A DNA stretch of 64,000 bases from Comamonadaceae bacterium M7527 (GTDB lineage Bacteria > Pseudomonadota > Gammaproteobacteria > Burkholderiales > Burkholderiaceae_C), in the NCBI GenBank assembly GCA_021044545.1, contig CP087990.1, forward strand, positions 2,294,001 to 2,358,000, read 5' to 3'. Below, piece by piece: positions 18,467 to 27,028 of this stretch (position 1 is its first letter; every line of letters starts with the position of its first letter). The position numbers were made by a program, and so were the translations under genes. The notes under the pieces are model-generated. The model saw only the letters and a program-made list of their open reading frames with translations, had not been told where the DNA came from and did no database searches.

Positions 18467-20131
18467 ATGGCACAGTATGTTTTTTCTATGAATCGGGTGG
18501 GCAAAACTGTGCCGCCCAAGCGTCAGATTTTGAAGGACATCTCGCTGAGCTTTTTGCCTGGCGCCAAGATTGGTGTCTTGGGCTTGAACGGCTCTGGCAA
18601 GTCCACGCTGCTCAAAATCATGGCCGGCATTGACAAGGAAATAGAGGGCGAAGCCATTGCCATGCCGGGCATTCGCATTGGCTATTTGCCCCAGGAGCCA
18701 GAGCTGGACCCTGAACACAACGTACGCCAGGCCGTAGAAAGCGGTATGGGTGAAGTGCTGGAGGCCAAAGCGCGTCTGGATGCCGTGTACGCGGCCTATG
18801 CGGAAGAAGACGCCGACTTTGATGCCTTGGCCGCAGAGCAGGCACAGCTGGAAGCCATCATTGCGACAGCGGGTGGTGCTGATAGTGAGCACTTACTTGA
18901 AATTGCGGCTGACGCCTTGCGCCTGCCCGCTTGGGACGCCATCATTGGCCACTTGTCTGGCGGTGAAAAGCGCCGTGTGGCCTTGTGCCGCCTGCTGCTG
19001 TCCAAGCCTGACATGTTGTTGTTAGACGAGCCTACCAACCACCTGGACGCCGAAAGTGTGGAGTGGCTTGAGCAATTTTTGGCCCGCTTTTCTGGCACTG
19101 TGGTGGCCATTACCCACGACCGTTACTTTCTGGACAACGCGGCCGAATGGATTTTGGAATTGGACCGCGGACGCGGCATTCCCTACAAGGGCAACTACTC
19201 GCTGTGGCTGGAGCAAAAAGAGGCGCGCCTGGAGCAAGAGCAGCGCACGGAAGACGCCCGCACCAAGGCCATGAAAAAGGAATTGGAATGGGTACGCCAA
19301 AACCCCAAGGGCAGGCAAGCCAAGAGCAAGGCGCGTTTGGCGCGCTTTGAGGAGCTGTCTGATTACGAATACCAAAAACGCAACGAAACCCAGGAAATCT
19401 TTATCCCCGTGGCCGAGCGTTTGGGCACTGAGGTGATTGAGTTTACGGGCGTGTCCAAGTCATTTGGTGATCGCGTGCTGATTGACGACCTGAGCTTTAA
19501 AGTGCCTGCCGGCGCGATCGTAGGCATTATTGGTCCCAACGGTGCTGGTAAATCAACGCTATTCAAGTTGATTCGCGGTATAGAGCAGCCTGACAGCGGC
19601 GACATCAAAACCGGTCAAACGGTACAAGTGGCTTTTGTAGACCAAAGCCGCGAGGATTTGGACGACAGTAAAACGGTGTGGGAAGACATCTCTGGCGGCC
19701 TGGACATGATCACTGTGGGCAAGTTCCAAATGCCCAGCCGTGCTTACTGCGGTCGCTTCAACTTCAGCGGCGGCGACCAGCAAAAACGCGTGGGCAACTT
19801 GTCTGGTGGTGAGCGTGGACGCTTGCACTTGGCCAAAACCTTGGCTGAAGGCGGCAACTTGTTGTTACTGGACGAGCCATCTAACGACTTAGACGTAGAA
19901 ACCCTGCGCTCACTCGAAGACGCGTTGTTGGAGTTTGCGGGCTGTGCCATGGTGATTTCTCACGATCGCTGGTTCCTGGACCGCATTGCCACGCATATTC
20001 TGGCGTGCGAGGGCGACTCTAAGTGGGTGTTCTTTGATGGCAACTACCATGAGTACGAAGCGGACAAGGTGAAGCGCTTGGGTGCCGAGGGCGCCAAGCC
20101 ACAGCGTATTCGCTACAAGGCTTTGAAGTAA
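18467..20131 (+). CDS. ettA: Energy-dependent translational throttle protein EttA (ABC-F)
   Basis: Soluble twin-ATPase ABC-F protein that binds the ribosomal E site and gates entry into elongation according to ATP/ADP. It has 554 residues. The first ABC domain has GLNGSGKST, LSGGEKRR and LLLDEPTNHLD. The second has GPNGAGKST, LSGGERGR and LLLDEPSNDLD. Between them lies the basic coiled linker rich in Lys/Arg/Glu (residues about 240-305). The start is ATG 18467 (AQYVFSMNRVGK). The frame is open further upstream, but that portion is not conserved in the family. DUF1415 follows after five bases. Confidence 0.95.
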   Translation: MAQYVFSMNRVGKTVPPKRQILKDISLSFLPGAKIGVLGLNGSGKSTLLKIMAGIDKEIEGEAIAMPGIRIGYLPQEPELDPEHNVRQAVESGMGEVLEAKARLDAVYAAYAEEDADFDALAAEQAQLEAIIATAGGADSEHLLEIAADALRLPAWDAIIGHLSGGEKRRVALCRLLLSKPDMLLLDEPTNHLDAESVEWLEQFLARFSGTVVAITHDRYFLDNAAEWILELDRGRGIPYKGNYSLWLEQKEARLEQEQRTEDARTKAMKKELEWVRQNPKGRQAKSKARLARFEELSDYEYQKRNETQEIFIPVAERLGTEVIEFTGVSKSFGDRVLIDDLSFKVPAGAIVGIIGPNGAGKSTLFKLIRGIEQPDSGDIKTGQTVQVAFVDQSREDLDDSKTVWEDISGGLDMITVGKFQMPSRAYCGRFNFSGGDQQKRVGNLSGGERGRLHLAKTLAEGGNLLLLDEPSNDLDVETLRSLEDALLEFAGCAMVISHDRWFLDRIATHILACEGDSKWVFFDGNYHEYEADKVKRLGAEGAKPQRIRYKALK

Positions 20132-20136
20132 ACGCC

Positions 20137-20688
20137 ATGCACGACGTAGAAGCGGTTAGGGCGCACACGCTGCATTGGCTGGAGCAGGCCGTGATCGGCT
20201 TAAACCTGTGCCCGTTTGCCAAAGCGGTTTACAACAAGGGGCAGGTGCGCGTGGTGGTGAGCAGTGCCAGGCACTTGGACGGTTTTCTAGACGAGTTAGA
20301 CGCGGAGCTCTTGCTGCTGCGCGACACGCCCGCAGCAGAGGTAGACACCACCCTGGTGGTGCACCCAGGTCTGTTCCCGGATTTTCTGGTGTTCAACGAC
20401 TTCCTCAATATTGTGGACGACGTGGTGGCCGAGCACGAGCTGGAAGGCGTGGTGCAAGTGGTGCCGTTTCACCCCGAATTTCTATTCGGCGGTGAAGACG
20501 AGGCTGACATGAGCCATTACACCAACCGCGCGCCTTTCCCCATGTTGCACTTGCTACGCGAAGACAGCTTGTCTGCCGCGATAGATGCGCATGGCGACAC
20601 AGAGGCCATACCCGAGCGCAACAAGGCCGTGCTGCGTGAGCTGGGGCTACAGGGCTGGCGCAAGTTGATGATGGCCAGCGCGAACTGA
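20137..20688 (+). CDS. DUF1415 domain protein
   Basis: Uncharacterised protein of 183 residues, recognised by HTLHWLEQAVIGLNLCPFAK near the N-terminus, VVPFHPEFLFGG in the middle and YTNRAPFPMLHLLREDS later. The single Cys-Pro and the His/Glu-rich stretches are conserved in the family, but no activity is established. It probably shares the ettA transcript (five-base gap) and ends before a strong terminator. Confidence 0.9.
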   Translation: MHDVEAVRAHTLHWLEQAVIGLNLCPFAKAVYNKGQVRVVVSSARHLDGFLDELDAELLLLRDTPAAEVDTTLVVHPGLFPDFLVFNDFLNIVDDVVAEHELEGVVQVVPFHPEFLFGGEDEADMSHYTNRAPFPMLHLLREDSLSAAIDAHGDTEAIPERNKAVLRELGLQGWRKLMMASAN

Positions 20689-20722
20689 CCACCAGACAAC
20701 TGCTGCAACGCTGCAACGCTGC

Positions 20723-20763
20723 AAAAAAAAGCCGCTGCACTCGTGAGAGCCAGCGGCTTTTTT
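20723..20763. terminator. Bidirectional terminator between DUF1415 and rne
   Basis: Eight A, GCCGCTG, a 13-base loop, CAGCGGC, then T6. It serves two convergent genes. Just upstream is a short CTGCAACG tandem repeat. Confidence 0.85.
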
Positions 20764-20801
20764 GATGCCAAGCCCTTTGCAGGGCTTAGGCCTTATCGCA
20801 A

Positions 20802-23738
20802 TTACTGCTTGTCAAACGGCATGGCCATTTGAGACAGATCGCGCTTGGTCTCTACCAGTACCAGCGGGCCGTGGTCCACCACAACCGCTGGCACGCGCTC
20901 ACGTGGCACGTGTACAGGCTTGGGCTCCGCAGCGATGGCGGCTTGCGCTTGCGCGATTTTGTCCGCATCGGAGTTCACCCAAGTCAGGCCAGAGCCGGCA
21001 GCGATGGCGCTCATGGCGTCAATGGCCAAGGTGTAGTTGCCAATACTGGGCATACGCTTGCCAGCCTCTGATGCAGCTACAGGTGCGGCTGCAGGTGAGC
21101 TTGCAGGTGCAGGTACAACCGCTGCTGGTGCAGCAGCTGGTGTAGCCAAGACTTGCTCGGCAGCGGCCTGTTGTGGCTCATCTTCTTGCGCCTGGCTGTT
21201 GTCAGCTGCTGCGTTGTTGCCTTCGCCAGCGTTGTCACCATCATCACGGCGGCGGCGGTCGCGTCCGTAACGATCACGGCTGCGACGCTCACGTGGCTGG
21301 CGTTCGGCCTGCTCGTGGGCTGGTGCGCTGGCCTGGTCTGTCTCGCCTGTTTGTACGTCAGTCGATTGCTCAGTGGCTGTAACAGAAGAATCCGTATCAG
21401 CCGCGGGGCGGTTGAAGTAGCTGTAGCTAGGCGTTTCGTTGGCTGCGCTGGCAGAGTTCAACGTGTTGGTGGCGTTGTCGTGTGCGGCTGCATCAGCAGA
21501 TGATTGCTCGTTGCCCTGGCTAGTCGCCGCTGCGCTGCGCTCATCTGATTGCTCGCTGCGGTTGCGGTCACTGCCACGGCGTGCTCCGCGTTCACCACGC
21601 TCGCCACGTTCACGCCTGGGCGCGCGTGGCTTGTTGTCAGCGTCTACGCTGGCGTCTGTACTGGTGACGTTGGCGTTGTCAGCAAAGCCATTGTGTTGCT
21701 CGGCGTTGCCGGTGCCTTCGGCACGATCGTTGCGGTTGCGTGTGCGACCGCCACGTTCGCCACGACCTTGGCGTTCACCACGCTCTCCACGCTCACTGCG
21801 TTCGGCTGTGTCGCCGTCTGCTGCGCGCGGTCCGCGGTTGCGGCCGCGTGCAGCGCGAGATCCTTCGCCCTCGCTGCGTTCGCCACGGCCACCGCGCGCA
21901 CCACGTGCGCCGCGCTCGCCGCGTTCACCTCGACCTGAGCGCTCACCTTTGGCGCCGTTTTTGTCTGCGTCTTTGCCGTTGCGCGTGTGCGGCTTTTTTG
22001 TAGTGGTGGCGGCGTCTTTGCCAAAGCCCAGCAAGCCCATGATCCAGTCCACAAAGCCACCACTTGCACCTGCAGTTGCAGCTTTGGCGGCAGGCTTTTG
22101 CGCTTTGGCCGGCGCAGCAACTGGCGCGGGCATGGGTTCATCGCGCAGTACGCCCTTGATGATGGGCTCTTGCTTGTTAGCGCGTTCCTGGCTGCGGCGT
22201 GTCACGGTGGCTACGTCGTCTACTTCTTCGGCCAAGGTGTAGCTGGCTTGCAAGTTGTCCAGGCGGGTGTCGTCGTGCTTTAGGCGTTCCAACTTGTACT
22301 GTGGTGTGTCCAGTGACTTGTTGGGCACCAGCAGCACGTGAATGCGCTGTTGCAGTTCAATTTTGGTAATCTCTGTGCGCTTCTCATTCAACAAGAAGCT
22401 GGCTACTTCGACGGGCACTTGCACCAACACAGCAGCGGTGTTGTCCTTCATGGACTCTTCCTGAATGATGCGCAAAATTTGCAGCGCAGAGCTCTCTGTG
22501 TCGCGAATGTGGCCAGAGCCACCGCAGCGTGGGCATGGAATGGATGCACCCTCACTCAGCGCTGGGCGCAGGCGTTGGCGGCTCATTTCAAGCAAGCCAA
22601 ACTTGCTGATAGAGCCAAACTGCACACGCGCACGGTCTTGACGCAAGGCGTCGCGCAAGCGGTTTTCAACGTCGCGACGGTTGCGCGCTTCGTCCATGTC
22701 GATAAAGTCGATCACGATGAGGCCAGCCAGGTCGCGCAGCCGTGCTTGACGTGCCACTTCTTCAGCGGCTTCCAAGTTGGTGCGTGTGGCGGTCTCTTCA
22801 ATGGCGCCGCCTTTGATGGCGCGCGCTGAGTTCACGTCAACCGAGACCAGGGCTTCAGTGTGGTCTATGACGATGGCGCCGCCACTGGGCAGCTGCACGG
22901 TACGGGCGTAGGCCGACTCGATTTGGTGCTCAATCTGGAAGCGTGAGAACAACGGTGTGTCGTCGCTGTAGCGCTTCACGCGGTGACCGTGCTCGGGCAT
23001 CACATAGTTCATGAACTGATGTGCTTGCTCGTAGATGTCGTCGGTGTCTATGAGGATTTCACCGATATCGCTGTTGAAGTAGTCGCGAATGGCGCGTATG
23101 ACCAGGCTGGATTCCTGGTAAATCAAGAACGCGCCTTTGCCATTGGTGGTGGCACCGTCTACAGCGGTCCACAACTTGAGCAGGTAGTTCAAGTCCCACT
23201 GCAGCTCTTCAGGCGCACGGCCAATACCAGCGGTGCGCGCGATGATGCTCATACCGTTGGGGTATTCGAGCTGATCAAGCGCGGCCTTCAGTTCTTGGCG
23301 GTCTTCACCTTCAATACGGCGGCTAACGCCGCCGCCACGTGGGTTGTTGGGCATTAGCACCACATAGCGCCCAGCCAGGCTGATGAATGTGGTGAGCGCT
23401 GCGCCCTTGTTGCCGCGCTCTTCCTTCTCGACTTGCACCACCAGGGTTTGACCCTCTTTGATGACGTCTTGAATGCGTGCTTGGCTGATAGATACGCCAG
23501 AGGCAAAGTATTGCTTGGAGATTTCTTTAAAGGGCAGGAAACCGTGGCGATCTTCGCCGTAGTCGACAAAGCAGGCTTCTAGCGATGGTTCAACGCGTGT
23601 GACAACAGCTTGGTAAATATTGCCCTTGCGTTGTTCGCGGCCTTCAATTTCGATTTCGTAGTCAAGTAGTTTTTGGCCCTCAACAATGGCCAAGCGGCGC
23701 TCCTCGGTTTGAGTCGCGTTAATGAGCATCCGTTTCAT
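20802..23738 (-). CDS. rne: Ribonuclease E
   Basis: Essential endoribonuclease for mRNA decay and rRNA/tRNA processing, 978 residues. From ATG 23738 it reads KRMLINATQTEERRLAIVEG, followed by the S1 domain. The catalytic DNase I-like domain contains EALVSVDVNSAR and LIVIDFIDM, giving the two Mg-binding aspartates. The zinc-link is CPRCGG near residue 407. After ~residue 530 the protein becomes a disordered scaffold very rich in Arg, Gly and Glu with many RGER/RGGR units, then Ala/Gln-rich stretches. The start has an AAGGA site. An in-frame extension to 23849 is rejected because it is not conserved. A ~500-base leader precedes it, as expected of an autoregulated rne. Confidence 0.96.
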   Translation of the reverse strand: MKRMLINATQTEERRLAIVEGQKLLDYEIEIEGREQRKGNIYQAVVTRVEPSLEACFVDYGEDRHGFLPFKEISKQYFASGVSISQARIQDVIKEGQTLVVQVEKEERGNKGAALTTFISLAGRYVVLMPNNPRGGGVSRRIEGEDRQELKAALDQLEYPNGMSIIARTAGIGRAPEELQWDLNYLLKLWTAVDGATTNGKGAFLIYQESSLVIRAIRDYFNSDIGEILIDTDDIYEQAHQFMNYVMPEHGHRVKRYSDDTPLFSRFQIEHQIESAYARTVQLPSGGAIVIDHTEALVSVDVNSARAIKGGAIEETATRTNLEAAEEVARQARLRDLAGLIVIDFIDMDEARNRRDVENRLRDALRQDRARVQFGSISKFGLLEMSRQRLRPALSEGASIPCPRCGGSGHIRDTESSALQILRIIQEESMKDNTAAVLVQVPVEVASFLLNEKRTEITKIELQQRIHVLLVPNKSLDTPQYKLERLKHDDTRLDNLQASYTLAEEVDDVATVTRRSQERANKQEPIIKGVLRDEPMPAPVAAPAKAQKPAAKAATAGASGGFVDWIMGLLGFGKDAATTTKKPHTRNGKDADKNGAKGERSGRGERGERGARGARGGRGERSEGEGSRAARGRNRGPRAADGDTAERSERGERGERQGRGERGGRTRNRNDRAEGTGNAEQHNGFADNANVTSTDASVDADNKPRAPRRERGERGERGARRGSDRNRSEQSDERSAAATSQGNEQSSADAAAHDNATNTLNSASAANETPSYSYFNRPAADTDSSVTATEQSTDVQTGETDQASAPAHEQAERQPRERRSRDRYGRDRRRRDDGDNAGEGNNAAADNSQAQEDEPQQAAAEQVLATPAAAPAAVVPAPASSPAAAPVAASEAGKRMPSIGNYTLAIDAMSAIAAGSGLTWVNSDADKIAQAQAAIAAEPKPVHVPRERVPAVVVDHGPLVLVETKRDLSQMAMPFDKQ

Positions 23739-24317
23739 GATGCAGTTCCTTTTCAAGCACAGTCTGACCCAAATGGGTCCAAAGCCATGAATGAGCGGCG
23801 GGCAACACAAACGTCGGGTGGAATTGCCGGAGAGCAGCAGTTGAACCATGTTGGCCGGTGTGCACTAGGGTGCGTACGGGCCTGATATCAGCCTGCGCGT
23901 AGGCGCGTGACAATCAAATCGCTTGGTGACGCTATGGGTCCAAGCCGGTCTTGTTGTCTCAAGCAGCTTCTTGCATGCCAGCTGCTTGATAAGGTATTCC
24001 GTCGTTAGGGTTTGCGTGTCCGGTACACATTCCCAAAGCTGGTGTGCTGCGGTGTAGCGCGGCGAGCTCATGCGTAGCTGAGTCATTCAAGCCGCGTAGA
24101 CCGAACTCACGCTCACAAGCAGTGGTAGGCAACGCTGCGTCTTTTTGACCGGTTGCCAGCGCTTGGGCGCTTGGCTTTGTTTGGTCAAACTTTTGGTGGT
24201 GATTTAAAGCGTTAAAAAATCAAACACTTAAAAGCTTCTTTGGACGCAGCGCTATTATAGGGGACGCTTGCCACCAATGGGTGTTTTTATGCAAGTTCGC
24301 TGCAAAAGGTTACCTCA
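23739..24317. promoter_or_regulatory. Long intergenic region: probable rne 5' leader and rluC promoter region
   Basis: 579 bases without a gene. On the minus strand a perfect TATAAT lies at 24259-24254, about 515 bases before the rne start codon, though no matching -35 is visible. If used, it gives rne a very long leader, like the autoregulatory leader known in E. coli. A local AT-rich patch (24195-24260) suits a promoter. The divergent rluC starts at 24318, and its promoter must also be here. Confidence 0.45.
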
Positions 24318-25307
24318 GTGCAAGAAGCCATACGTTATTTGACCGTTGATGAATCTGGCCAAGACCAGCGTTTAGACAACTTTTTGTTTAAACATTTGAA
24401 GGGTGTGCCTAAAACCCACGTTTACCGCATTATTCGCTCTGGGGAAGTGCGTCGCAACAAGGCCAGAGTGCAGGCCGATACGCGTTTGGCCCAAGGGGAC
24501 GAATTGCGCATTCCCCCAATACGCTTGTCCGAGCGCACACCAGACAGCCCACAGCAACTCGCTGGTACAGATATATCGGATGCTGCGCCGCCAAAGTCAC
24601 TTCCTGTATTGTTTGAGGACGATGAGTTTTTTGCAATCAACAAACCAGCCGGTATTGCGGTGCATGGTGGCAGTGGTGTGGCTTTTGGCGTGATTGAGCA
24701 GTTGCGTCGTGTTCGCCCACAAGCCAAATATTTGGAGCTGGTGCATCGTTTAGACAGGGAAACCAGCGGCATTTTATTGATTGCCAAGAAAAAACGCGCA
24801 CAAACAGCACTGCAAGATCAATTCAGGGCCAGGCAAACCGGCAAGGTTTATTTGACTTTGGTGAAAGGTGCATGGCAAAAGCCTCAGCACACGATTGATG
24901 CTTCTTTACAAAAATTCAATTTAAGCAATGGTGAGCGCCGTGTGCGGGTAGTGGCCAAAGACCATGCCGATGCCATGGCCAGTTTGAGTTTGGTGAAGTT
25001 GCTAAAGGTGCATGCCCCAAGCGCATTGACGCAACCGCACAGCAGCAGCTTGTTGGCCGTTACTATCAAGACAGGCCGTACCCATCAAATACGCGTGCAC
25101 ATGGCGCATGCGGGGCACGTGATTGCTGGCGATGATAAATATGGTGATTTTGATTGGAACAAGCAGCTACAGGCTGCTGGCTTAAAACGCATGTTTTTAC
25201 ATGCGTGGCGTTTGCAGTTACGCCACCCGGTAAGCGGCGAGGCCATGCAGTTGCAATGTGAATTGCCGCCTGAGTTGCTGCCGTGGGCAAAAGGTGATTC
25301 GCCCTGA
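24318..25307 (+). CDS. rluC: 23S rRNA pseudouridine synthase RluC
   Basis: Makes pseudouridines in 23S rRNA (positions 955, 2504 and 2580 in E. coli). It has 329 residues. An N-terminal S4 RNA-binding domain (RLDNFLFKHLKGVPKTHVYR, then GEVRRNKARV) is followed by the catalytic domain. The HRLDRETSG motif carries the catalytic Asp at about residue 145, with KTGRTHQIRVHMAH later. The start is GTG 24318 with AAAGG upstream. It is divergent from rne, an arrangement shared with E. coli. Confidence 0.95.
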   Translation: MQEAIRYLTVDESGQDQRLDNFLFKHLKGVPKTHVYRIIRSGEVRRNKARVQADTRLAQGDELRIPPIRLSERTPDSPQQLAGTDISDAAPPKSLPVLFEDDEFFAINKPAGIAVHGGSGVAFGVIEQLRRVRPQAKYLELVHRLDRETSGILLIAKKKRAQTALQDQFRARQTGKVYLTLVKGAWQKPQHTIDASLQKFNLSNGERRVRVVAKDHADAMASLSLVKLLKVHAPSALTQPHSSSLLAVTIKTGRTHQIRVHMAHAGHVIAGDDKYGDFDWNKQLQAAGLKRMFLHAWRLQLRHPVSGEAMQLQCELPPELLPWAKGDSP

Positions 25308-25400
25308 CAGCCTATTACGGCTGCATTATCTTGTAATCATGAGAAGCAAATGCGTGAAAGATTATGGATTGTCAATAACCACGGTTAATTCACGGTTTAT

Positions 25401-25430
25401 TTGATATATAAATTTCTTTCAGATTAGAAT
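25401..25430 (+). promoter_or_regulatory. Promoter of the H-NS family gene
   Basis: TTGATA (25401-25406), 18-base spacer, TAGAAT (25425-25430) in a notably AT-rich 130-base region preceding the gene. AT-rich, probably curved DNA is typical of promoters bound by H-NS itself, so autoregulation is plausible. Confidence 0.6.
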
Positions 25431-25465
25431 AATGTACATTGTCATTTATTAATTAGGAGTAAATT

Positions 25466-25771
25466 ATGGCTTCATATGAAGAGTTGCGCGCACAAGCTGA
25501 AGCGCTAATGGCGCAGGCTGAGCAAGTACGCAAAGAAGAAATTGCCTCTGTGATTGCGGGTATCAAAGCAACCATGAAGCAATACAACATCAGCGCCGCC
25601 GACTTAGGCATCGCTGGTGGCCCGCGCAAAGTGCGTGTTGCCAAAACACCAGGCGTGGTCAAGTACCGTGGCCCCAATGGCGAAACGTGGGCCGGCGGCC
25701 TGGGTAGAAAGCCTCAGTGGGTGCGCAACATCATTGACGCTGGGCGTAACATTGAAGAATTCAAGGTCTGA
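25466..25771 (+). CDS. H-NS family nucleoid-associated protein
   Basis: A protein of 101 residues. An N-terminal helical oligomerisation segment rich in Ala/Gln/Glu (about 1-45) is joined to the C-terminal DNA-binding motif YRGPNGETWAGGLGRKPQW. That motif contains the Gly-Arg-Gly-like minor-groove hook in the form GLGRKP. These proteins silence AT-rich genes. The start has a strong AGGAG site seven bases upstream. It is transcribed alone from an AT-rich promoter and ends in a strong terminator. It resembles the short H-NS/BpH3 paralogues common in Burkholderiales, so several copies may exist elsewhere. Confidence 0.92.
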   Translation: MASYEELRAQAEALMAQAEQVRKEEIASVIAGIKATMKQYNISAADLGIAGGPRKVRVAKTPGVVKYRGPNGETWAGGLGRKPQWVRNIIDAGRNIEEFKV

Positions 25772-25789
25772 AGAGCCTTGTTCGTCGCC

Positions 25790-25821
25790 AACCACCTCAT
25801 GCGAGTGAGGTGGTTTTTTTT
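25790..25821 (+). terminator. Terminator of the H-NS family gene
   Basis: 10-bp perfect stem AACCACCTCA / TGAGGTGGTT with a six-base loop, then a long T run. Confidence 0.92.
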
Positions 25822-25861
25822 CGTCCAAGCATTGAGGTGATGCTTGGTGGACAATGCACGC

Positions 25862-26554
25862 ATGACAGACACAAACGCTTACAGCAACACCAATTACCGT
25901 CAGTTTGACCTTATTGCGTTTGACTGGGACGGCACGCTGTACGACTCTACAGCCGCCATTACCCATGCGATTCAGGCTTCTGTGGTGGACTTGGGCTATG
26001 CCCAGCCCAGCAAAGAGCAAGCCTCTTATGTGATTGGCTTGGGCTTGATGCAGGCCTTGGCCCATGCTGCCCCCGATGTTCCGCAAGACCGCTACGCCGA
26101 GCTGGGGCAGCGCTACCGCCATCATTTTTCCAAGGCCTTGGCCGACCTCAACCTGTTTGACGGCGTGTTGCCCATGCTGCACGCGCTGAAAGCCACTGGC
26201 GTGAAGTTGGCCGTTGCCACCGGCAAGTCGCGCAGCGGCCTTACCGAGGTGTTGCAAACCATGGACTTGCGCGGCGTTTTTGACGACTCGCGCACAGCCG
26301 ACGAGACAACTGGCAAGCCTGACCCTCACATGCTCTACGAGCTGATGAGTAGCTTGGGGGTGGGACCCGAGCGCGTGTTGATGGTGGGGGACACAAGCCA
26401 TGATTTGCGCATGGCCAATAACGCCGGTTGTGCGAGTTTGGGTGTGAGTTTTGGTGCACATGACCAAGCCAGCCTGGACGCCTGCAAGCCGCTGGCCGTG
26501 GTGCACAGCGTTAGTGAAATGCACCAGTGGTTGCTGGCGCGTCTATCAGGCTAG
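25862..26554 (+). CDS. HAD-IA hydrolase (phosphoglycolate phosphatase-like, Gph family)
   Basis: A phosphatase of 230 residues. Motif I is FDWDGTLYDS, with a Thr/Ser-rich cap start. Motif II is VATGKSRSGL, the motif III Lys lies in TGKPDPHML, and motif IV is MVGDTSHDLRMANNAG, all intact. The cap domain is alpha-helical (residues about 40-100). In Burkholderiales this protein is often found next to rluC, a Rieske protein and sppA, as here, and its true substrate is uncertain. ATG 25862 is chosen; a GTG at 25844 in frame is possible. A small hairpin (CCAAGCAT / ATGCTTGG) lies in the leader. Confidence 0.88.
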   Translation: MTDTNAYSNTNYRQFDLIAFDWDGTLYDSTAAITHAIQASVVDLGYAQPSKEQASYVIGLGLMQALAHAAPDVPQDRYAELGQRYRHHFSKALADLNLFDGVLPMLHALKATGVKLAVATGKSRSGLTEVLQTMDLRGVFDDSRTADETTGKPDPHMLYELMSSLGVGPERVLMVGDTSHDLRMANNAGCASLGVSFGAHDQASLDACKPLAVVHSVSEMHQWLLARLSG

Positions 26555-26557
26555 TCA

Positions 26558-26946
26558 ATGACTGACCCAGTACCACACAAGCCTGAGCAGTGGCTGGAGT
26601 TGTGTGACAGCGCAGCCCTGACAGACGGCGGCTTGGCGGTTGGCTTTGAGGTGCTTTATCAGTCACAGGCCTGCCGCGCATTTGCCATTCGCTTCGAGGG
26701 CCAGGCCAGGGCTTATCTCAACCGCTGCACGCACGTCGCCATGGAGATGGATTGGGTGCCAGACCGCTTTTTTCAAACGACCGCCAGTGGTTGCTGTGCG
26801 CCACACACGGCGCAACGCATCACCCCTTGACAGGCGCTTGTGTGGGGGGACCTTGCAGCGGTGGCCTCACAGCTGTTGAGCTGCTTGAGCACGGCGGCAA
26901 AGTGTATTGGCGGTCACAATACGACTTGCTGCCAGTTGTTTTCTGA
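26558..26946 (+). pseudogene. Rieske [2Fe-2S] domain protein, frameshifted
   Basis: Small Rieske ferredoxin-like protein. The first cluster pair is present in frame (Cys-Thr-His in LNRCTHVAMEMDW). After VPDRFF the frame is lost. The second pair (LLCATHGATHHPLTG) and the C-terminus ending LLPVVF continue in the other frame to the stop at 26944-26946. The break coincides with a run of six T at about 26768-26773; one more T restores a normal ~128-residue protein. As read, translation ends at 26830 without the second ligand pair and would be non-functional. It begins four bases after the HAD gene and precedes sppA, so it belongs to the same run of genes. Confidence 0.85.
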
Positions 26947-27028
26947 GCCGCCTGGCCAATGCTAGCGCTTGGCAAACTCTTTACCGCCATCACGATTCAA
27001 GCCTATTGCCATGACCAAGGACAACTCC

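Noticed and set aside
21439..22242. Open frame of 267 codons opposite rne
   Set aside because: It is the mirror of the Arg/Gly/Glu repeat codons of RNase E; composition is Arg/Ser/Pro repeats without a start signal.
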